Notes under the pieces: generated by a model
The model's input: the letters and a program-made list of their open reading frames with translations, nothing else
The model's database searches: none
What the model was told of the DNA's origin: nothing
Part shown: one piece after another, positions 24,472-33,234 of the stretch
How positions within the stretch are numbered: the stretch's first letter is position 1
How the letters are laid out: every line of letters begins with the position of its first letter
Position numbers and translations under genes: made by a program
Source of the DNA: Lentisphaerota bacterium
GTDB taxonomy: Bacteria; Verrucomicrobiota; Kiritimatiellia; Kiritimatiellales; Pontiellaceae
Direction of reading: 5' to 3'
DNA length: 55,263 nucleotides
NCBI GenBank assembly: GCA_012729265.1
Contig: JAAYDL010000131.1
Span: 1 to 55,263, forward strand

Positions 24472-25335
24472 ATGAACAGAAACCCAAAACAAGCACTCAA
24501 CTTTCAGCACAACGAAATTACGGAATACCAGATCTACACGCATCTGGCCAAACTGACCAAAGACGAGAAAAACCGCCGAATCCTACAGCGCATTGGTGAA
24601 GACGAGCTGCGTCACTATAACGACTGGAAAGCCTTCACCGGAAAAGAAATTGGACCGCGCCGTTGGAGCGTTTTTAAATATGTCTGGATCGCCCGGCTGC
24701 TCGGCCTCACGTTTGCCATTAAACTCATGGAAAAAGGCGAAGAAGCCGCGCAGGAAAACTACAAAGCGGTGCTCGACGAATCGGGACTGCCGACTTCGAT
24801 CATTCAGGATGAAAACGATCACGAAAGGGAACTGATCGCCATGATCGACGAAGAGCGCCTGCGCTATGTCGGCTCCATTGTTCTCGGCCTGAACGACGCG
24901 CTCGTTGAACTGACCGGTGCACTCGCAGGACTGACCTTTGCACTGCAGAACACGCAACTCATCGCCCTGACTGGAAGCATTACCGGACTGGCTGCAGCGC
25001 TCTCCATGGGCGTTTCTGAATATCTTTCCACCAAGGCGGAAGAGACCGATCAGCATCCGGTAAAAGCGTCGATCTACACCGGGACCGCCTATGTACTCAC
25101 CGTGGTATTGCTGATCATCCCCTACTTGATCTTCTCCTCATACTACGTCTGTCTCGCCGTTACACTTTCCATCGCGCTGTTGATCATTGCTGCGTTTAAT
25201 TATTACATCTCCGTCGTCAACGAGGTTTCCTTCCGTAAGCGTTTCATGGAAATGGCAGGGCTCAGCCTCGGCGTATCGGCTATCAGCTTCCTGATCGGTG
25301 TGGTGCTCCGCATGTTTGCAGGTATTGAGATATAA
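24472..25335 (+). CDS. mbfA: Rubrerythrin-VIT1 fusion, MbfA-like iron exporter
   Basis: The 287-residue protein fuses an N-terminal ferritin-like domain to a VIT1/CCC1 membrane domain, the design of MbfA of alpha-proteobacteria, which exports iron. Di-iron ligand motifs are HNEITEYQIY, EDELRHYN and DENDHERELI. The membrane part starts YVGSIVLGLNDALVELTGALAG and continues with SMGVSEYLSTKAEE, where VIT1 proteins bind metal, followed by three hydrophobic helices. ATG 24472 is chosen over a TTG at 24436 because the ferritin-like helix starts immediately after. It is divergent from rpoN. The symbol is given by architecture; transport of Fe or Mn has not been tested here. Confidence 0.85.
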   Translation: MNRNPKQALNFQHNEITEYQIYTHLAKLTKDEKNRRILQRIGEDELRHYNDWKAFTGKEIGPRRWSVFKYVWIARLLGLTFAIKLMEKGEEAAQENYKAVLDESGLPTSIIQDENDHERELIAMIDEERLRYVGSIVLGLNDALVELTGALAGLTFALQNTQLIALTGSITGLAAALSMGVSEYLSTKAEETDQHPVKASIYTGTAYVLTVVLLIIPYLIFSSYYVCLAVTLSIALLIIAAFNYYISVVNEVSFRKRFMEMAGLSLGVSAISFLIGVVLRMFAGIEI

Positions 25336-25342
25336 ACGCGCC

Positions 25343-26050
25343 TTACTCTTCTTCCTCTGACCGGCGACCCAAAAGATCGGGTCGGCGCTCGGCCGTACGC
25401 TCCAGCGATTTGCGCCGACGCCACTCCTCAATCTTTGCGTGGTTTCCGCTGAAAAGAATTTCCGGAACCTTCATGCCGCGGAATTCCGGCGGTCGGGTGT
25501 ATTGCGGATATTCAAGCAGCCCCGACGAAAACGATTCATCCTCCGTGGCCATCTCTCCGCCGCCCAAAACGCCCGGTCGCAGCCGCACCACCGCATCAAT
25601 CACCACACTGGCGGCCAACACGCCGTTGGTCAGCACATAGTCGCCAATCGATATCTCTTCGTCGATCAGCGTCTCGCGCACCCGCTCGTCCACGCCCTCA
25701 TAGTGACCGCAGACAAAGATCAGATGGCTGTGCTGATCGGCCAAGCGCCGCGCATCCGCCTGCTGAAACGTCTTACCGCCCGGCGTCAGCAGAATCACGT
25801 GACTCTCGGGCGTCTGGATCGATTCAATCGCGGCAAAAAGCGGTTCCGGTTTCATCACCATACCCGGTCCGCCGCCGAACGGACGGTCATCGGTGGTGTT
25901 GTGCTTATCGGTGGTAAAATCGCGCGGATTCACCGTACGGAACTGGACCAGCCCGGCCTCCGCAGCCCGCTTCATCATACTCTCCCCCAGAAAACCGTCC
26001 AGCATCTGAGGAAAGAGCGTTACCACATCAATTTTCAGCGCCTCATTCAT
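25343..26050 (-). CDS. trmD: tRNA (guanine-N1)-methyltransferase
   Basis: TrmD makes m1G37 in tRNAs with a G36, preventing frameshifting. The 235-residue SPOUT protein shows [10 protein letters not shown] at the start, the motif [29 protein letters not shown] and the knot region [12 protein letters not shown]. It ends in an acidic EEEE tail. It follows ffh-rpsP-khpA, but a terminator at 26089-26117 separates it from them. The usual rimM gene between khpA and trmD is missing. The ribosome site before ATG 26050 is weak (AGAAAGAAAA). Confidence 0.95.
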   Translation of the reverse strand: MNEALKIDVVTLFPQMLDGFLGESMMKRAAEAGLVQFRTVNPRDFTTDKHNTTDDRPFGGGPGMVMKPEPLFAAIESIQTPESHVILLTPGGKTFQQADARRLADQHSHLIFVCGHYEGVDERVRETLIDEEISIGDYVLTNGVLAASVVIDAVVRLRPGVLGGGEMATEDESFSSGLLEYPQYTRPPEFRGMKVPEILFSGNHAKIEEWRRRKSLERTAERRPDLLGRRSEEEE

Positions 26051-26088
26051 ATTTTCTTTCTAACAGAAGTGCGCAAAGCCCCCAAAGC

Positions 26089-26117
26089 AAAAAGAGCGGG
26101 CCGGAGCTCGCTCTTTT
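26089..26117 (-). terminator. Terminator between khpA and trmD
   Basis: AAAAAGAGCG pairs with CGCTCTTTT, extended by GG/CT and C:G to a 4-base loop. On the minus strand a T-run follows. It would limit trmD expression relative to the ribosomal genes upstream. Confidence 0.8.
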
Positions 26118-26143
26118 CTTCGTATCTGAATTCGGAAAGAGGT

Positions 26144-26374
26144 TTAGTCAACCACTTCAATCATGGCCTTTCGGCCCTGTTTAGCGGCCATCGAATTCAG
26201 AAGGGTTCGAATGGCCCCGACCGTTTTCCCATTCTTCCCGATGATCTTGCCCACATCCTTGGCATTACAGCGCAATTCAAAGATGATGGTTTTTTCGCCG
26301 TTGACCTCAATCACCTGCACCTCATTCGGTGCATCGACCAACGATTTAATGATGCTCTCAAGTATCTGCTTCAT
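26144..26374 (-). CDS. khpA: KH-domain RNA-binding protein
   Basis: A 76-residue protein made of one KH domain, with the GxxG loop in KIIGKNGKTVGAIRTLL. It starts 2 bases after the rpsP stop, the conserved bacterial position of khpA/ylqC. In other bacteria KhpA pairs with KhpB to bind sRNAs and mRNAs and affects cell size. Confidence 0.93.
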   Translation of the reverse strand: MKQILESIIKSLVDAPNEVQVIEVNGEKTIIFELRCNAKDVGKIIGKNGKTVGAIRTLLNSMAAKQGRKAMIEVVD

Positions 26375-26376
26375 GC

Positions 26377-26820
26377 CTATGCTTTATCTTCTTCGGACGC
26401 AGCTTCGGCAGACTCTTCAGCTGCGGGAGCCTCTTCAGCAACTTCTTCAGCGGCTTCTGCTTCAGCGGCAGGAGCCTCTTCAGCAACTTCTTCCTCAACG
26501 ACTTCTTCAGCGGCTTCTGCTTCGGCAGCAGCGGCCACTTCTTCTTCCTTCACTTCGCCGGAAACAGCTTTTTCAACCGGAAGCTCTCGCGCTTTTTTGA
26601 TGAGGCTGTTGGCGGTATCGGAAGGCTGAGCTCCTGTGCCGAGCCAATAGTCAACGCGATCCAAGTTCAGCGAAAAGTTATTGCCTTCCTGTTTAGGGTC
26701 GTACCAACCCAACGTTTCAATGAACCGTCCAGTCGTCGCATAGCGTCCGTCCTGAACAATCACACGGTAGAATGCGGCATTGCGGCTGCCCATTCTGCGA
26801 AGTCGAATTTTTACTGCCAT
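26377..26820 (-). CDS. rpsP: 30S ribosomal protein bS16 with long acidic C-terminal tail
   Basis: Residues 1-82 are a normal bS16: MAVKIRLRRMGSRNAAFYR, VVxQDGR-like VIVQDGRYATTGRFIE and LGWYDPK. After about residue 83 comes a tail of some 60 residues made almost only of Ala and Glu (repeats of EEVAEEAPAAEAEAAE), ending SEEDKA. In DNA the tail is a set of imperfect CTTCTTCAGCGGCTTCTGCT repeats. Acidic extensions on ribosomal proteins are known in several phyla, but their function is not settled. It lies 45 bases after ffh and 2 before khpA, so it is cotranscribed. Confidence 0.94.
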   Translation of the reverse strand: MAVKIRLRRMGSRNAAFYRVIVQDGRYATTGRFIETLGWYDPKQEGNNFSLNLDRVDYWLGTGAQPSDTANSLIKKARELPVEKAVSGEVKEEEVAAAAEAEAAEEVVEEEVAEEAPAAEAEAAEEVAEEAPAAEESAEAASEEDKA

Positions 26821-26865
26821 ATCGTATTTTCTCCGTAGTATATCCCTGCATTTCGGGTAAAGGGG

Positions 26866-28209
26866 CTACTTTGTAGTGAACTTCTGGAGGTGCCGCAACC
26901 TTTTTTCCATTTTTTTGAACTGCTTCCCCATCTTCCCCATCTGGTCGAAGCGCTTCAGCAACTGATTGACATCCGCCAGCTTGCGCCCGCATCCCTGTGC
27001 AATGCGTAACCGACGGGGCCGATCGATGGATTTCGGATGCTTGCGTTCCCACACGGTCATGCTCTGAATAATGGACTCAAATTTCTTCATTTCCACCTCA
27101 GAGGCCTTGGCAATTGCCTCTTTCTGCTTATCGTCCATCTTCATCGTATTGCCCGGAAGCGAATCGAGCATGTTGGATATCGGGCCCATTTTCTTCATCA
27201 TCTGGATCTGACTCAGGAAGTCCTCCAGGTCGAGCTGGTTCTTCGCCAGCTTTTCCTGCATCTTCAGCGCGTCCTTCTCGTCAACTACCTCCTGCGCCTT
27301 TTCAACCAGACTCACCACGTCGCCCATTCCGAGAATACGCGAAGCCATGCGGTCCGGATAAAACGGCTGGAGGTCCTCCATCTTTTCACCGACACCGGTC
27401 ATCAAAATCGGACAGCCAGTCACCGCATGCACCGAAAGCGCTGCGCCGCCGCGCGCATCGCCGTCGAGCTTGGTCAGAATCATTCCGGTCAGACCCACTG
27501 CATCGCGGAAGGTTTCGGCCACATTCACCGACTCCTGACCAATCGCCGCGTCCAGCACCAGCACCTTATTATTCGGCTGCGTTTCCGCCTCAAATTCCTT
27601 CAGCTCCTGCACCAGCTCATCATCGATCTGGAAGCGGCCCCCGGTATCATAAATCACCACATCATAGCGTACCGCCTTCGAAAGCTGAGCTGCGCGCCGT
27701 CCCAGTTGTGGAACGCTCTCGCCCGGCTCCGGCCGCACAATATCGCACCCGACCTGTTCCGCGAGAATCGACAGCTGCTCCACGGCCGCCGGACGCCGAA
27801 TATCGCAGGCCACCAGCAACACGCGACGCCCCGATTTTTTCCACCGATACGCCAGTTTACCCGCCGAGGTCGTCTTCCCCGAACCATGCAGCCCCATCAG
27901 CATTACGGACGCGGGATTTCCGACCAGCTTAAACTCTTCGTGCGCACCACCGAACAGCGCGACCAGCTCGTCGTTCACAACCTTGACCACCTGCTGGCCC
28001 GGCGTCACACTCAGCAGCACTTCATCGCCGAGGCACTTATCCTGCACCTGATTAATAAAGTCGCGCGCCACCTTAAAATTGACGTCCGCCTCCAGCAGCG
28101 CCAGACGCACTTCGCGCAGCGCGTCCTTCACATTTTTCTCCGTCAGCTTACCATAGCCGCGCAGGTTCTTGAACGTTTTCTGTAGAGCAGTGGAAAGATT
28201 ATCAAACAT
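26866..28209 (-). CDS. ffh: Signal recognition particle protein Ffh (SRP54)
   Basis: The GTPase of the bacterial signal recognition particle, which targets nascent membrane proteins to FtsY. The 447 residues comprise an N domain, a G domain with MLMGLHGSGKTTSAGKLA (P-loop), YDTGGR in place of the usual DTAGR, and TKLDGDARGGAAL. A Met-rich M domain follows, with RIAQGCGRKLADVNQLLKRF where most have GSG. Despite these substitutions the protein is complete. It is the first gene of the ffh-rpsP-khpA cluster. Confidence 0.96.
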   Translation of the reverse strand: MFDNLSTALQKTFKNLRGYGKLTEKNVKDALREVRLALLEADVNFKVARDFINQVQDKCLGDEVLLSVTPGQQVVKVVNDELVALFGGAHEEFKLVGNPASVMLMGLHGSGKTTSAGKLAYRWKKSGRRVLLVACDIRRPAAVEQLSILAEQVGCDIVRPEPGESVPQLGRRAAQLSKAVRYDVVIYDTGGRFQIDDELVQELKEFEAETQPNNKVLVLDAAIGQESVNVAETFRDAVGLTGMILTKLDGDARGGAALSVHAVTGCPILMTGVGEKMEDLQPFYPDRMASRILGMGDVVSLVEKAQEVVDEKDALKMQEKLAKNQLDLEDFLSQIQMMKKMGPISNMLDSLPGNTMKMDDKQKEAIAKASEVEMKKFESIIQSMTVWERKHPKSIDRPRRLRIAQGCGRKLADVNQLLKRFDQMGKMGKQFKKMEKRLRHLQKFTTK

Positions 28210-28334
28210 AGATCTGTCAGTCAGTTTAGTGTTATCCGTTTACGAAAAGCCCCGCAGTTAACCGAAAAACGCCCGCCAACGCAAAGTCGATTTTCAGTTA
28301 TCCAATTAAAACGCCCCGACACAAGCAGCGGAAT

Positions 28335-28402
28335 TTCGTAGACGATGCATCCTGCTTCGTTATGCACCATCTCAGCGTGCACAATGGAGCAGGATGCTCC
28401 CA
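28335..28402. repeat. Family E palindrome upstream of ffh
   Basis: Contains GTAGACGATGCATCCTGC and GGAGCAGGATGCTCC, two related short palindromes also seen near 6380. It lies between the ffh start and the DUF3820 stop, where the ffh promoter is expected; none could be chosen. Confidence 0.5.
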
Positions 28403-28409
28403 TCACCAT

Positions 28410-28631
28410 TCAACGCAAACGATCAAAGAGATGCTCCAGCCCGTTGGCTTTAATGACATAGACGGTTTCAAGCTGCTGCCCGAGCTTGCCGCCGGGAAAG
28501 CCCTGCTGCCGGAACCAGACCACGTACGGCTCCGGCAGATCGATCAGCAGGCGGCCTTTATACTTTCCAAAAGGCATCCGCGCTTCGGCCAGGGCCCGCA
28601 TAAATTCAGGATCGGGAACCGCTTCTTCCAT
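28410..28631 (-). CDS. DUF3820 family small protein
   Basis: A 73-residue protein with the DUF3820 pattern: ARMPFGKYKGRLLIDLPEPY, VVWFRQQGFPGGKLGQQLE. Members occur widely as single small proteins; one Pseudomonas member has been called a putative quorum-sensing-regulated virulence factor, but no activity is established. Its start lies next to the CCCCGCTGC hairpin of a family A repeat, so its leader is made of repeat DNA. A good ribosome site is not obvious. Confidence 0.8.
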   Translation of the reverse strand: MEEAVPDPEFMRALAEARMPFGKYKGRLLIDLPEPYVVWFRQQGFPGGKLGQQLETVYVIKANGLEHLFDRLR

Positions 28632-28636
28632 AATAA

Positions 28637-28790
28637 ACCTCCCCGCTGCAATCAGCGGGGTATCTAATCTTGTAGGGCGGGAACGGCTGAAAGCCTTCCC
28701 GCCGCGGCTGAAAGGTCTACGACCATTTCAGCCCTACAATTGCTCGCAGCAAGCTGCGGGATATTAAACCCAACGCTTCGCAATAAATTC
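28637..28790. repeat. Family A composite repeat, full-length copy
   Basis: The order is CCTCCCCGCTGCAATCAGCG hairpin, TTGTAGGG, hairpin CGGGAACGGCTGAAAGCC TTCCCG, hairpin GGCTGAAAGGTC/GACCATTTCAGCC, CCCTACAA, then GCAGCAAGCTGCGGG and TAAACCCAACGCTTCG. The same order and right-hand tail occur at 54650-54800. Confidence 0.9.
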
Positions 28791-28803
28791 TGTACATTGA
28801 GTG

Positions 28804-28891
28804 GTTTATAGAACCACGGATGAACGCGAATAAACACGGATATTGATATGCATTGCGCATCCGTATCCATCTGCGTGAATCCGTGGTTCCA
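28804..28891. repeat. Family B palindromic repeat, copy 1
   Basis: An 88-base imperfect palindrome starting TATAGAACCACGGATGAACG and ending TGAATCCGTGGTTCC. It is the inverted equivalent of 51572-51654 and lies just after the galM stop. Confidence 0.9.
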
Positions 28892-28902
28892 AATACGGCG
28901 TA

Positions 28903-29940
28903 CTAGGCCTTCACCCCGAACTTAAAGATAGTGGTGTGGGTGTAGGTTTTGCCCGGATCCAGCTCGGTGCTGGGGAAACTCGGATTGTTCGGGCTGTCGG
29001 GATAATGCTGGGTTTCCAGACAGAATCCTTCCTGCTTGTTGTAGATCGCACCGTTTTTCCCTTCAATATTTTCCATAAAGTTGCCGGAATAAAACTGAAC
29101 GCCGGGCTCGGTGGTCCAGCATTCCAAGGTGCGCCCACTGCTCGGATCAAGCACAGAGGCCGCCAGCGTCAACTGGCCGGGAGCTGCCTGATTAATGCAG
29201 TAGTTGTGGTCATATCCCAGCCCCTGAACCTGATCAATGTTCTTGCCGATCGGGGTCGGCTCACGCAGATCCATCTCTGTGCCGGCCACATCGCGCAGCT
29301 CGCCGGTCGGAATGGCTCCATCATCGACGACCGTGTAACGCTCCGCATTGATCTGCATCAGGTGATCACGAACCGTTCCGCCGCCGGCCAGATTAAAGTA
29401 GCTGTGGTTGGTCAGATTGACGATGGTCTTTTTGTCGGTGACCGCTTTGTAGTCCATCTTCAGTTCGTTGTCGTCGGTCAGCGTATAGACCAATTCCGCC
29501 GTCAGCGTGCCGGGATAACCTTCATCTCCATCGGGGCTGACGAGCGTAAATTTCACCGCGTTATCTCCAACGACCTCTCCTTTCCAAACCTTTTTATCAA
29601 AGCCGACCAGTCCGCCGTGCAATGAGTTGGCGCCATCATTAGCCGCCACGAAATATTCTACTCCATCCACAGAAAAACGGCCTTTTCCCAGACGGTTTGC
29701 ATAGCGTCCGCAGCAGGCCCCAAAGAAAGGATTTTTTGTGCCCTGATAGCCCGCCATATCGTCGAATCCAAGAACGATGTCCGCCATCTGCCCCTTCGTA
29801 TCCGGGGCGTCGATCGAAACGATTGTTGCGCCATAGTTAATGGCTTTAATTTTGATGCCGTTTGCGTTTTCGAGGACATATGCGTCGATAGTATGTTTTC
29901 CGCAAACCGTTTGGCCGAAGGCCGCTTTTGCTACACTCAT
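28903..29940 (-). CDS. galM: Aldose 1-epimerase (mutarotase)
   Basis: GalM interconverts alpha and beta anomers of galactose and glucose, feeding the Leloir pathway. The 345-residue cytoplasmic-type protein has NPFFGACCGRYANRLGKGRF near the N-terminus, the catalytic His in NLTNHSYFNL and the catalytic Glu in FCLETQHYPDSPN. AAGGAAA supports ATG 29940. It stands alone; the exported alpha-galactosidase elsewhere in the window would supply galactose, but there is no operon link. No signal peptide is seen. Confidence 0.94.
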   Translation of the reverse strand: MSVAKAAFGQTVCGKHTIDAYVLENANGIKIKAINYGATIVSIDAPDTKGQMADIVLGFDDMAGYQGTKNPFFGACCGRYANRLGKGRFSVDGVEYFVAANDGANSLHGGLVGFDKKVWKGEVVGDNAVKFTLVSPDGDEGYPGTLTAELVYTLTDDNELKMDYKAVTDKKTIVNLTNHSYFNLAGGGTVRDHLMQINAERYTVVDDGAIPTGELRDVAGTEMDLREPTPIGKNIDQVQGLGYDHNYCINQAAPGQLTLAASVLDPSSGRTLECWTTEPGVQFYSGNFMENIEGKNGAIYNKQEGFCLETQHYPDSPNNPSFPSTELDPGKTYTHTTIFKFGVKA

Positions 29941-30133
29941 AGTTATTTCCTTTCTTTCTTATTAATTTGTGCTCGCTCAACTTTTATTCCCAGTCATTTA
30001 ACTGCCGGAAAACCACCTGTCCGAAAAGACGTCAGTCAAATACGAATCAAATAAATTTATGTGCAAATTCGGTTATTATTGATTCATTCGGTGTCTTTCC
30101 GCCCGACTCGATCAAACAACGATCAAACAAATC

Positions 30134-31600
30134 CTAAGCCCAATACGGTATATAGTGCATCGCCTTGTTCCCTGCATTAGGATCATATGGCTTAATAAGC
30201 GACTCCTGACATGTCTGTTTAATAATCCGGCTGACCATTGCGCTGTTTTTCATTGCAATTCCAAACCGTTCCCTCAGGGTTGTATTCGTCATATCCTCGC
30301 GGTTAACGTATTTTAAACAGCAATGCAGATAACAGGCCCTGATTCGATCACTGCTACTCATGTTTTTAAATTCCCGATGAGCAAAAAGAATTACCCGAGT
30401 GTGATATTCAGTCTGCTCAAAAACCGGGGCCGGAAGTTGAAAAAATTCCGTTTGGAGAACCACCTTATCGATACCACTGCCCCGCTCTTCACACACGCCG
30501 ATCCTTCTGAGAAAGGAAGCTAAACTTTCGTTGCGGCTTCGCGGAGGAGAGTCCAAAAACCGGCGTGTATCCACCAAAGGGACTCCGGGATTTGTAATTT
30601 CCATTCTGTCGGCAAAGATCTCAATCATCGGCCCGGTTCCTGTGATGGAAAAATCCTGATGAATTACAGCATTGGCAACCAGTTCGCGGACAGCAAGCTC
30701 GGGATACATCGGGACCGACTTCCTTAACGCTTGCTCAATTATTTCATTTTGAGGAAGAATGGATTTAATTGTCTCAATGAGTCCTTCAAATCCCGTCGCA
30801 TATCCTTTTGCTCCCTCGATTTCCCTGATGGTTTCGGTTCTATCATTGCTCCGATAAACGATGAGTCGAACCGATTTCCGCCTGAGATGACCAAAACTTT
30901 TAAGCTGCCGAGCAAACAATATGGCTCCCAAATTGGTGATACTCCAGTAACCGATATTGCTTTCGACAATAAGTTCATCTTCGGCCAACCGACTGAGAAT
31001 TCCTTCGCGGGCTTCGGGGAGAGGAAGCCCGGTTAGCTCAAAATAGGCAGGATAATCTATAAGCCGAAGGATCTCTTCGCCACTGAGGTGTTCGGATGCG
31101 ATTAATTCCTCGAATGGAGTCCGGTCGAATATTCTCCACAGCTCCCGCTCTCGTTCCTGAAAGTCCTTGAGTTTTTTCTTATAGGAGCCGACACGGATAT
31201 ATTCTATTTGATCAAAGGCCACTGGAGTATAAACAGCAGATCGAATTTCCAAAATAACAACCCACTTTTCGCTACACAAAAAACGATGAAACGAAAAGTG
31301 AATTTTTGGGGCCAGCTTCTGAAGCAGCCAGCTCTCTAACTCTTGCTGCTTATGTCTTTTCTCAGCAGGAACAAATGTGGTCCCAAGCACCTCATGAGTT
31401 TCATTTTCAACCCCCCAGATCATATAACCGCACTGTTTTCCTTGCAATGCAGCCGAATTTGCCAGCGCCGAAATACATTCTCCAATCTGTTCAGGATTGG
31501 CGTTATTATGCTTAAACTCTACCCATTCGGTCTCTTTCGGGAGCATCAACAACTCGCTTAACAGACCGTGGAGGTACTCAGATGTTCGTTCATTGGACAT
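30134..31600 (-). CDS. AlbA_2-domain ATP-binding protein (Schlafen-like), intact
   Basis: A 488-residue protein with an N-terminal AlbA_2 domain (ETEWVEFKHNNANPEQIGEC, GYMIWGVENETHEVLG, YIRVGSYKKKL). A HATPase_c_4-like domain follows (ELAVRELVANAVIHQDFSI, then NPGVPLVDTRRFLDSPPRSR and RRIGVCEERGSGIDKV), and a winged-helix-like end. It resembles the broken gene at 11881-13442 in plan, but the sequences differ. It lies 36 bases downstream of rng on the same strand, so it may be read from the mre operon, or be a recent arrival there. These proteins are often called transcriptional regulators or putative defence proteins; the role here is unknown. Confidence 0.85.
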   Translation of the reverse strand: MSNERTSEYLHGLLSELLMLPKETEWVEFKHNNANPEQIGECISALANSAALQGKQCGYMIWGVENETHEVLGTTFVPAEKRHKQQELESWLLQKLAPKIHFSFHRFLCSEKWVVILEIRSAVYTPVAFDQIEYIRVGSYKKKLKDFQERERELWRIFDRTPFEELIASEHLSGEEILRLIDYPAYFELTGLPLPEAREGILSRLAEDELIVESNIGYWSITNLGAILFARQLKSFGHLRRKSVRLIVYRSNDRTETIREIEGAKGYATGFEGLIETIKSILPQNEIIEQALRKSVPMYPELAVRELVANAVIHQDFSITGTGPMIEIFADRMEITNPGVPLVDTRRFLDSPPRSRNESLASFLRRIGVCEERGSGIDKVVLQTEFFQLPAPVFEQTEYHTRVILFAHREFKNMSSSDRIRACYLHCCLKYVNREDMTNTTLRERFGIAMKNSAMVSRIIKQTCQESLIKPYDPNAGNKAMHYIPYWA

Positions 31601-31636
31601 TTAATTAAACAGAATGAATTCTCCTGTTGTATTTGT

Positions 31637-33223
31637 CTAGCTCTCTACGCTGGAGAATAGTTCCCTGCCGTTATCATCGTTCGTGATGGTGAATTCTTCG
31701 ATGTGGAAATGGGCGTCGGAGACAAAGGTGAGATGGCCGCGGAATTTCTGTTCCATTTCGATCAGCGCCTGTTCATCTTCCTTGCGCAGACGGTCAAGCA
31801 CCTGTGGATTCACCGTTACGCGCATGGAGTGCGTACCGTTGCGGTCTTTTCGCATGCATTCGCTGACGCGGCGCTGGATTTCCACACTCATGGAGAGCGT
31901 CGATTTCACGCGTCCGCGACCTCGGCAGTAATGGCAGTCGGTATACGCAGAGGTGTATATACTTTCTTCGACGCGCTGGCGGGTCATTTCAAGCAGGCCC
32001 AACTGCGATATCTGCAGCACATTGGTGCGGGCTCGGTCTTTCTTGAGCGCATCTTTGAGCGCCCGATAAACCGTATTTTGGTCGCGCTTGGATTTCATAT
32101 CTATGAAGTCGACAATCACCAGACCACCGACGTTACGCAGGCGCAGCTGGCGGGCCACCTCTTCCGCAGATTCCAGATTCACTTCGAGAATGGATTCATC
32201 CTGCGACTTGCTGCCTTTATGCCGTCCCGTGTTGACATCGATGGCAACGAGCGCCTCGGTTTCGTCAAAGATCAGGTAGGCCCCGGACTTCATCCAAACC
32301 TTACGGCGGTACACCGATTCAATCTGCTTTTCGACATCGAAATAATCGAAGATCGGCTCCTCGCCACCGTAGAGCTGCACCCAATTGCGTGAGCGGCGCG
32401 AAAACTTGGCAATGATTTGGCGGGTTGCTTCATACATATCGCGATTGTCGATATAGATGCGGTCAATGTCTTCGGTCAGATAGTCGCGCACCACACGTTC
32501 AGCGAGCTTGGGCTCGGAGTACAGGCAGCATGGCGCGGGTGTTTCTCTGATACCGGTTTCAATGTCTTTCCAGATTTCAAACAGCGTACGCGCATCCCGC
32601 GCAAAACTGACCTTGCGCGTACCGGAACCAGCCGTGCGGACAATCAGTCCAATGTTTTCGGGAACCGGCAGACGGACCAGAATTTTTTTCAGGCGGTTGC
32701 GCTCCTTCACATCATCAATTTTGCGGGAAATCCCTTTCAGGTGCGTCCCGGGCATCATCACCAGAAAACGCCCGGGAATACTGAGGTTGGCGGTTACGCG
32801 CGGACCCTTGGTTCCGATGGCATCTTTGGTGACCTGAACAATGATTTCAGAACCGACCGGGAAAATTTTTTCCATCTCACCCGGCTTATATTTTTTGCGC
32901 CGCGTGGTCGAGTTTTTCGCGCGGATTCCCTCTTCGCGTTCCAGACGCGCCGCATCTTCCGGAATCATATCCCAATAGTGAATAAACGCATTTTTACGCA
33001 GACCAATATCCACAAAGGCTGCCTGAAGCCCATCCTCCAGATTCTGAATCTTTCCTTTAAAAATGCTCCCTACACTGCGATGATCTTCCTGACGTTCGAT
33101 GTGAAAATTATCCAATCGCCCATCCTCTAAAACCGCAACGCGCGTTTCGAGCGACTCAATATTAATAATGATTTCCTTTTTCTCACGCTTAACCGAACCA
33201 AAAGGTTTAATTTTTTTAAACAT
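31637..33223 (-). CDS. rng: Ribonuclease G/E family endoribonuclease
   Basis: The 528 residues fit the RNase G length, without the RNase E scaffold tail. The S1 domain begins near GSIFKGKIQNLEDGLQAAFV and is followed by a linker rich in basic residues. The catalytic DNase I-like subdomain has the metal-binding aspartates in LVAIDVNTGRHKG and VIVDFIDM. The Zn-link cysteines occur in CHYCRGRGR. It cleaves single-stranded AU-rich RNA, maturing 16S rRNA and decaying mRNAs. It is last in the mreBCD-mrdA-rodA row, 11 bases after rodA, a position rng also takes in proteobacteria. AAGGAAT precedes ATG 33223. Confidence 0.94.
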   Translation of the reverse strand: MFKKIKPFGSVKREKKEIIINIESLETRVAVLEDGRLDNFHIERQEDHRSVGSIFKGKIQNLEDGLQAAFVDIGLRKNAFIHYWDMIPEDAARLEREEGIRAKNSTTRRKKYKPGEMEKIFPVGSEIIVQVTKDAIGTKGPRVTANLSIPGRFLVMMPGTHLKGISRKIDDVKERNRLKKILVRLPVPENIGLIVRTAGSGTRKVSFARDARTLFEIWKDIETGIRETPAPCCLYSEPKLAERVVRDYLTEDIDRIYIDNRDMYEATRQIIAKFSRRSRNWVQLYGGEEPIFDYFDVEKQIESVYRRKVWMKSGAYLIFDETEALVAIDVNTGRHKGSKSQDESILEVNLESAEEVARQLRLRNVGGLVIVDFIDMKSKRDQNTVYRALKDALKKDRARTNVLQISQLGLLEMTRQRVEESIYTSAYTDCHYCRGRGRVKSTLSMSVEIQRRVSECMRKDRNGTHSMRVTVNPQVLDRLRKEDEQALIEMEQKFRGHLTFVSDAHFHIEEFTITNDDNGRELFSSVES

Positions 33224-33234
33224 ATTACTATTCC

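Noticed and set aside
25439-26629. Plus-strand open frame of 396 codons across trmD, khpA and rpsP
   Set aside because: Its Ala/Ser-rich end is the antisense of the bS16 acidic tail; the three minus-strand genes are certain.
27037-28185. Plus-strand open frame of 382 codons inside ffh
   Set aside because: Shadow of ffh with His/Arg-rich product and no motifs.
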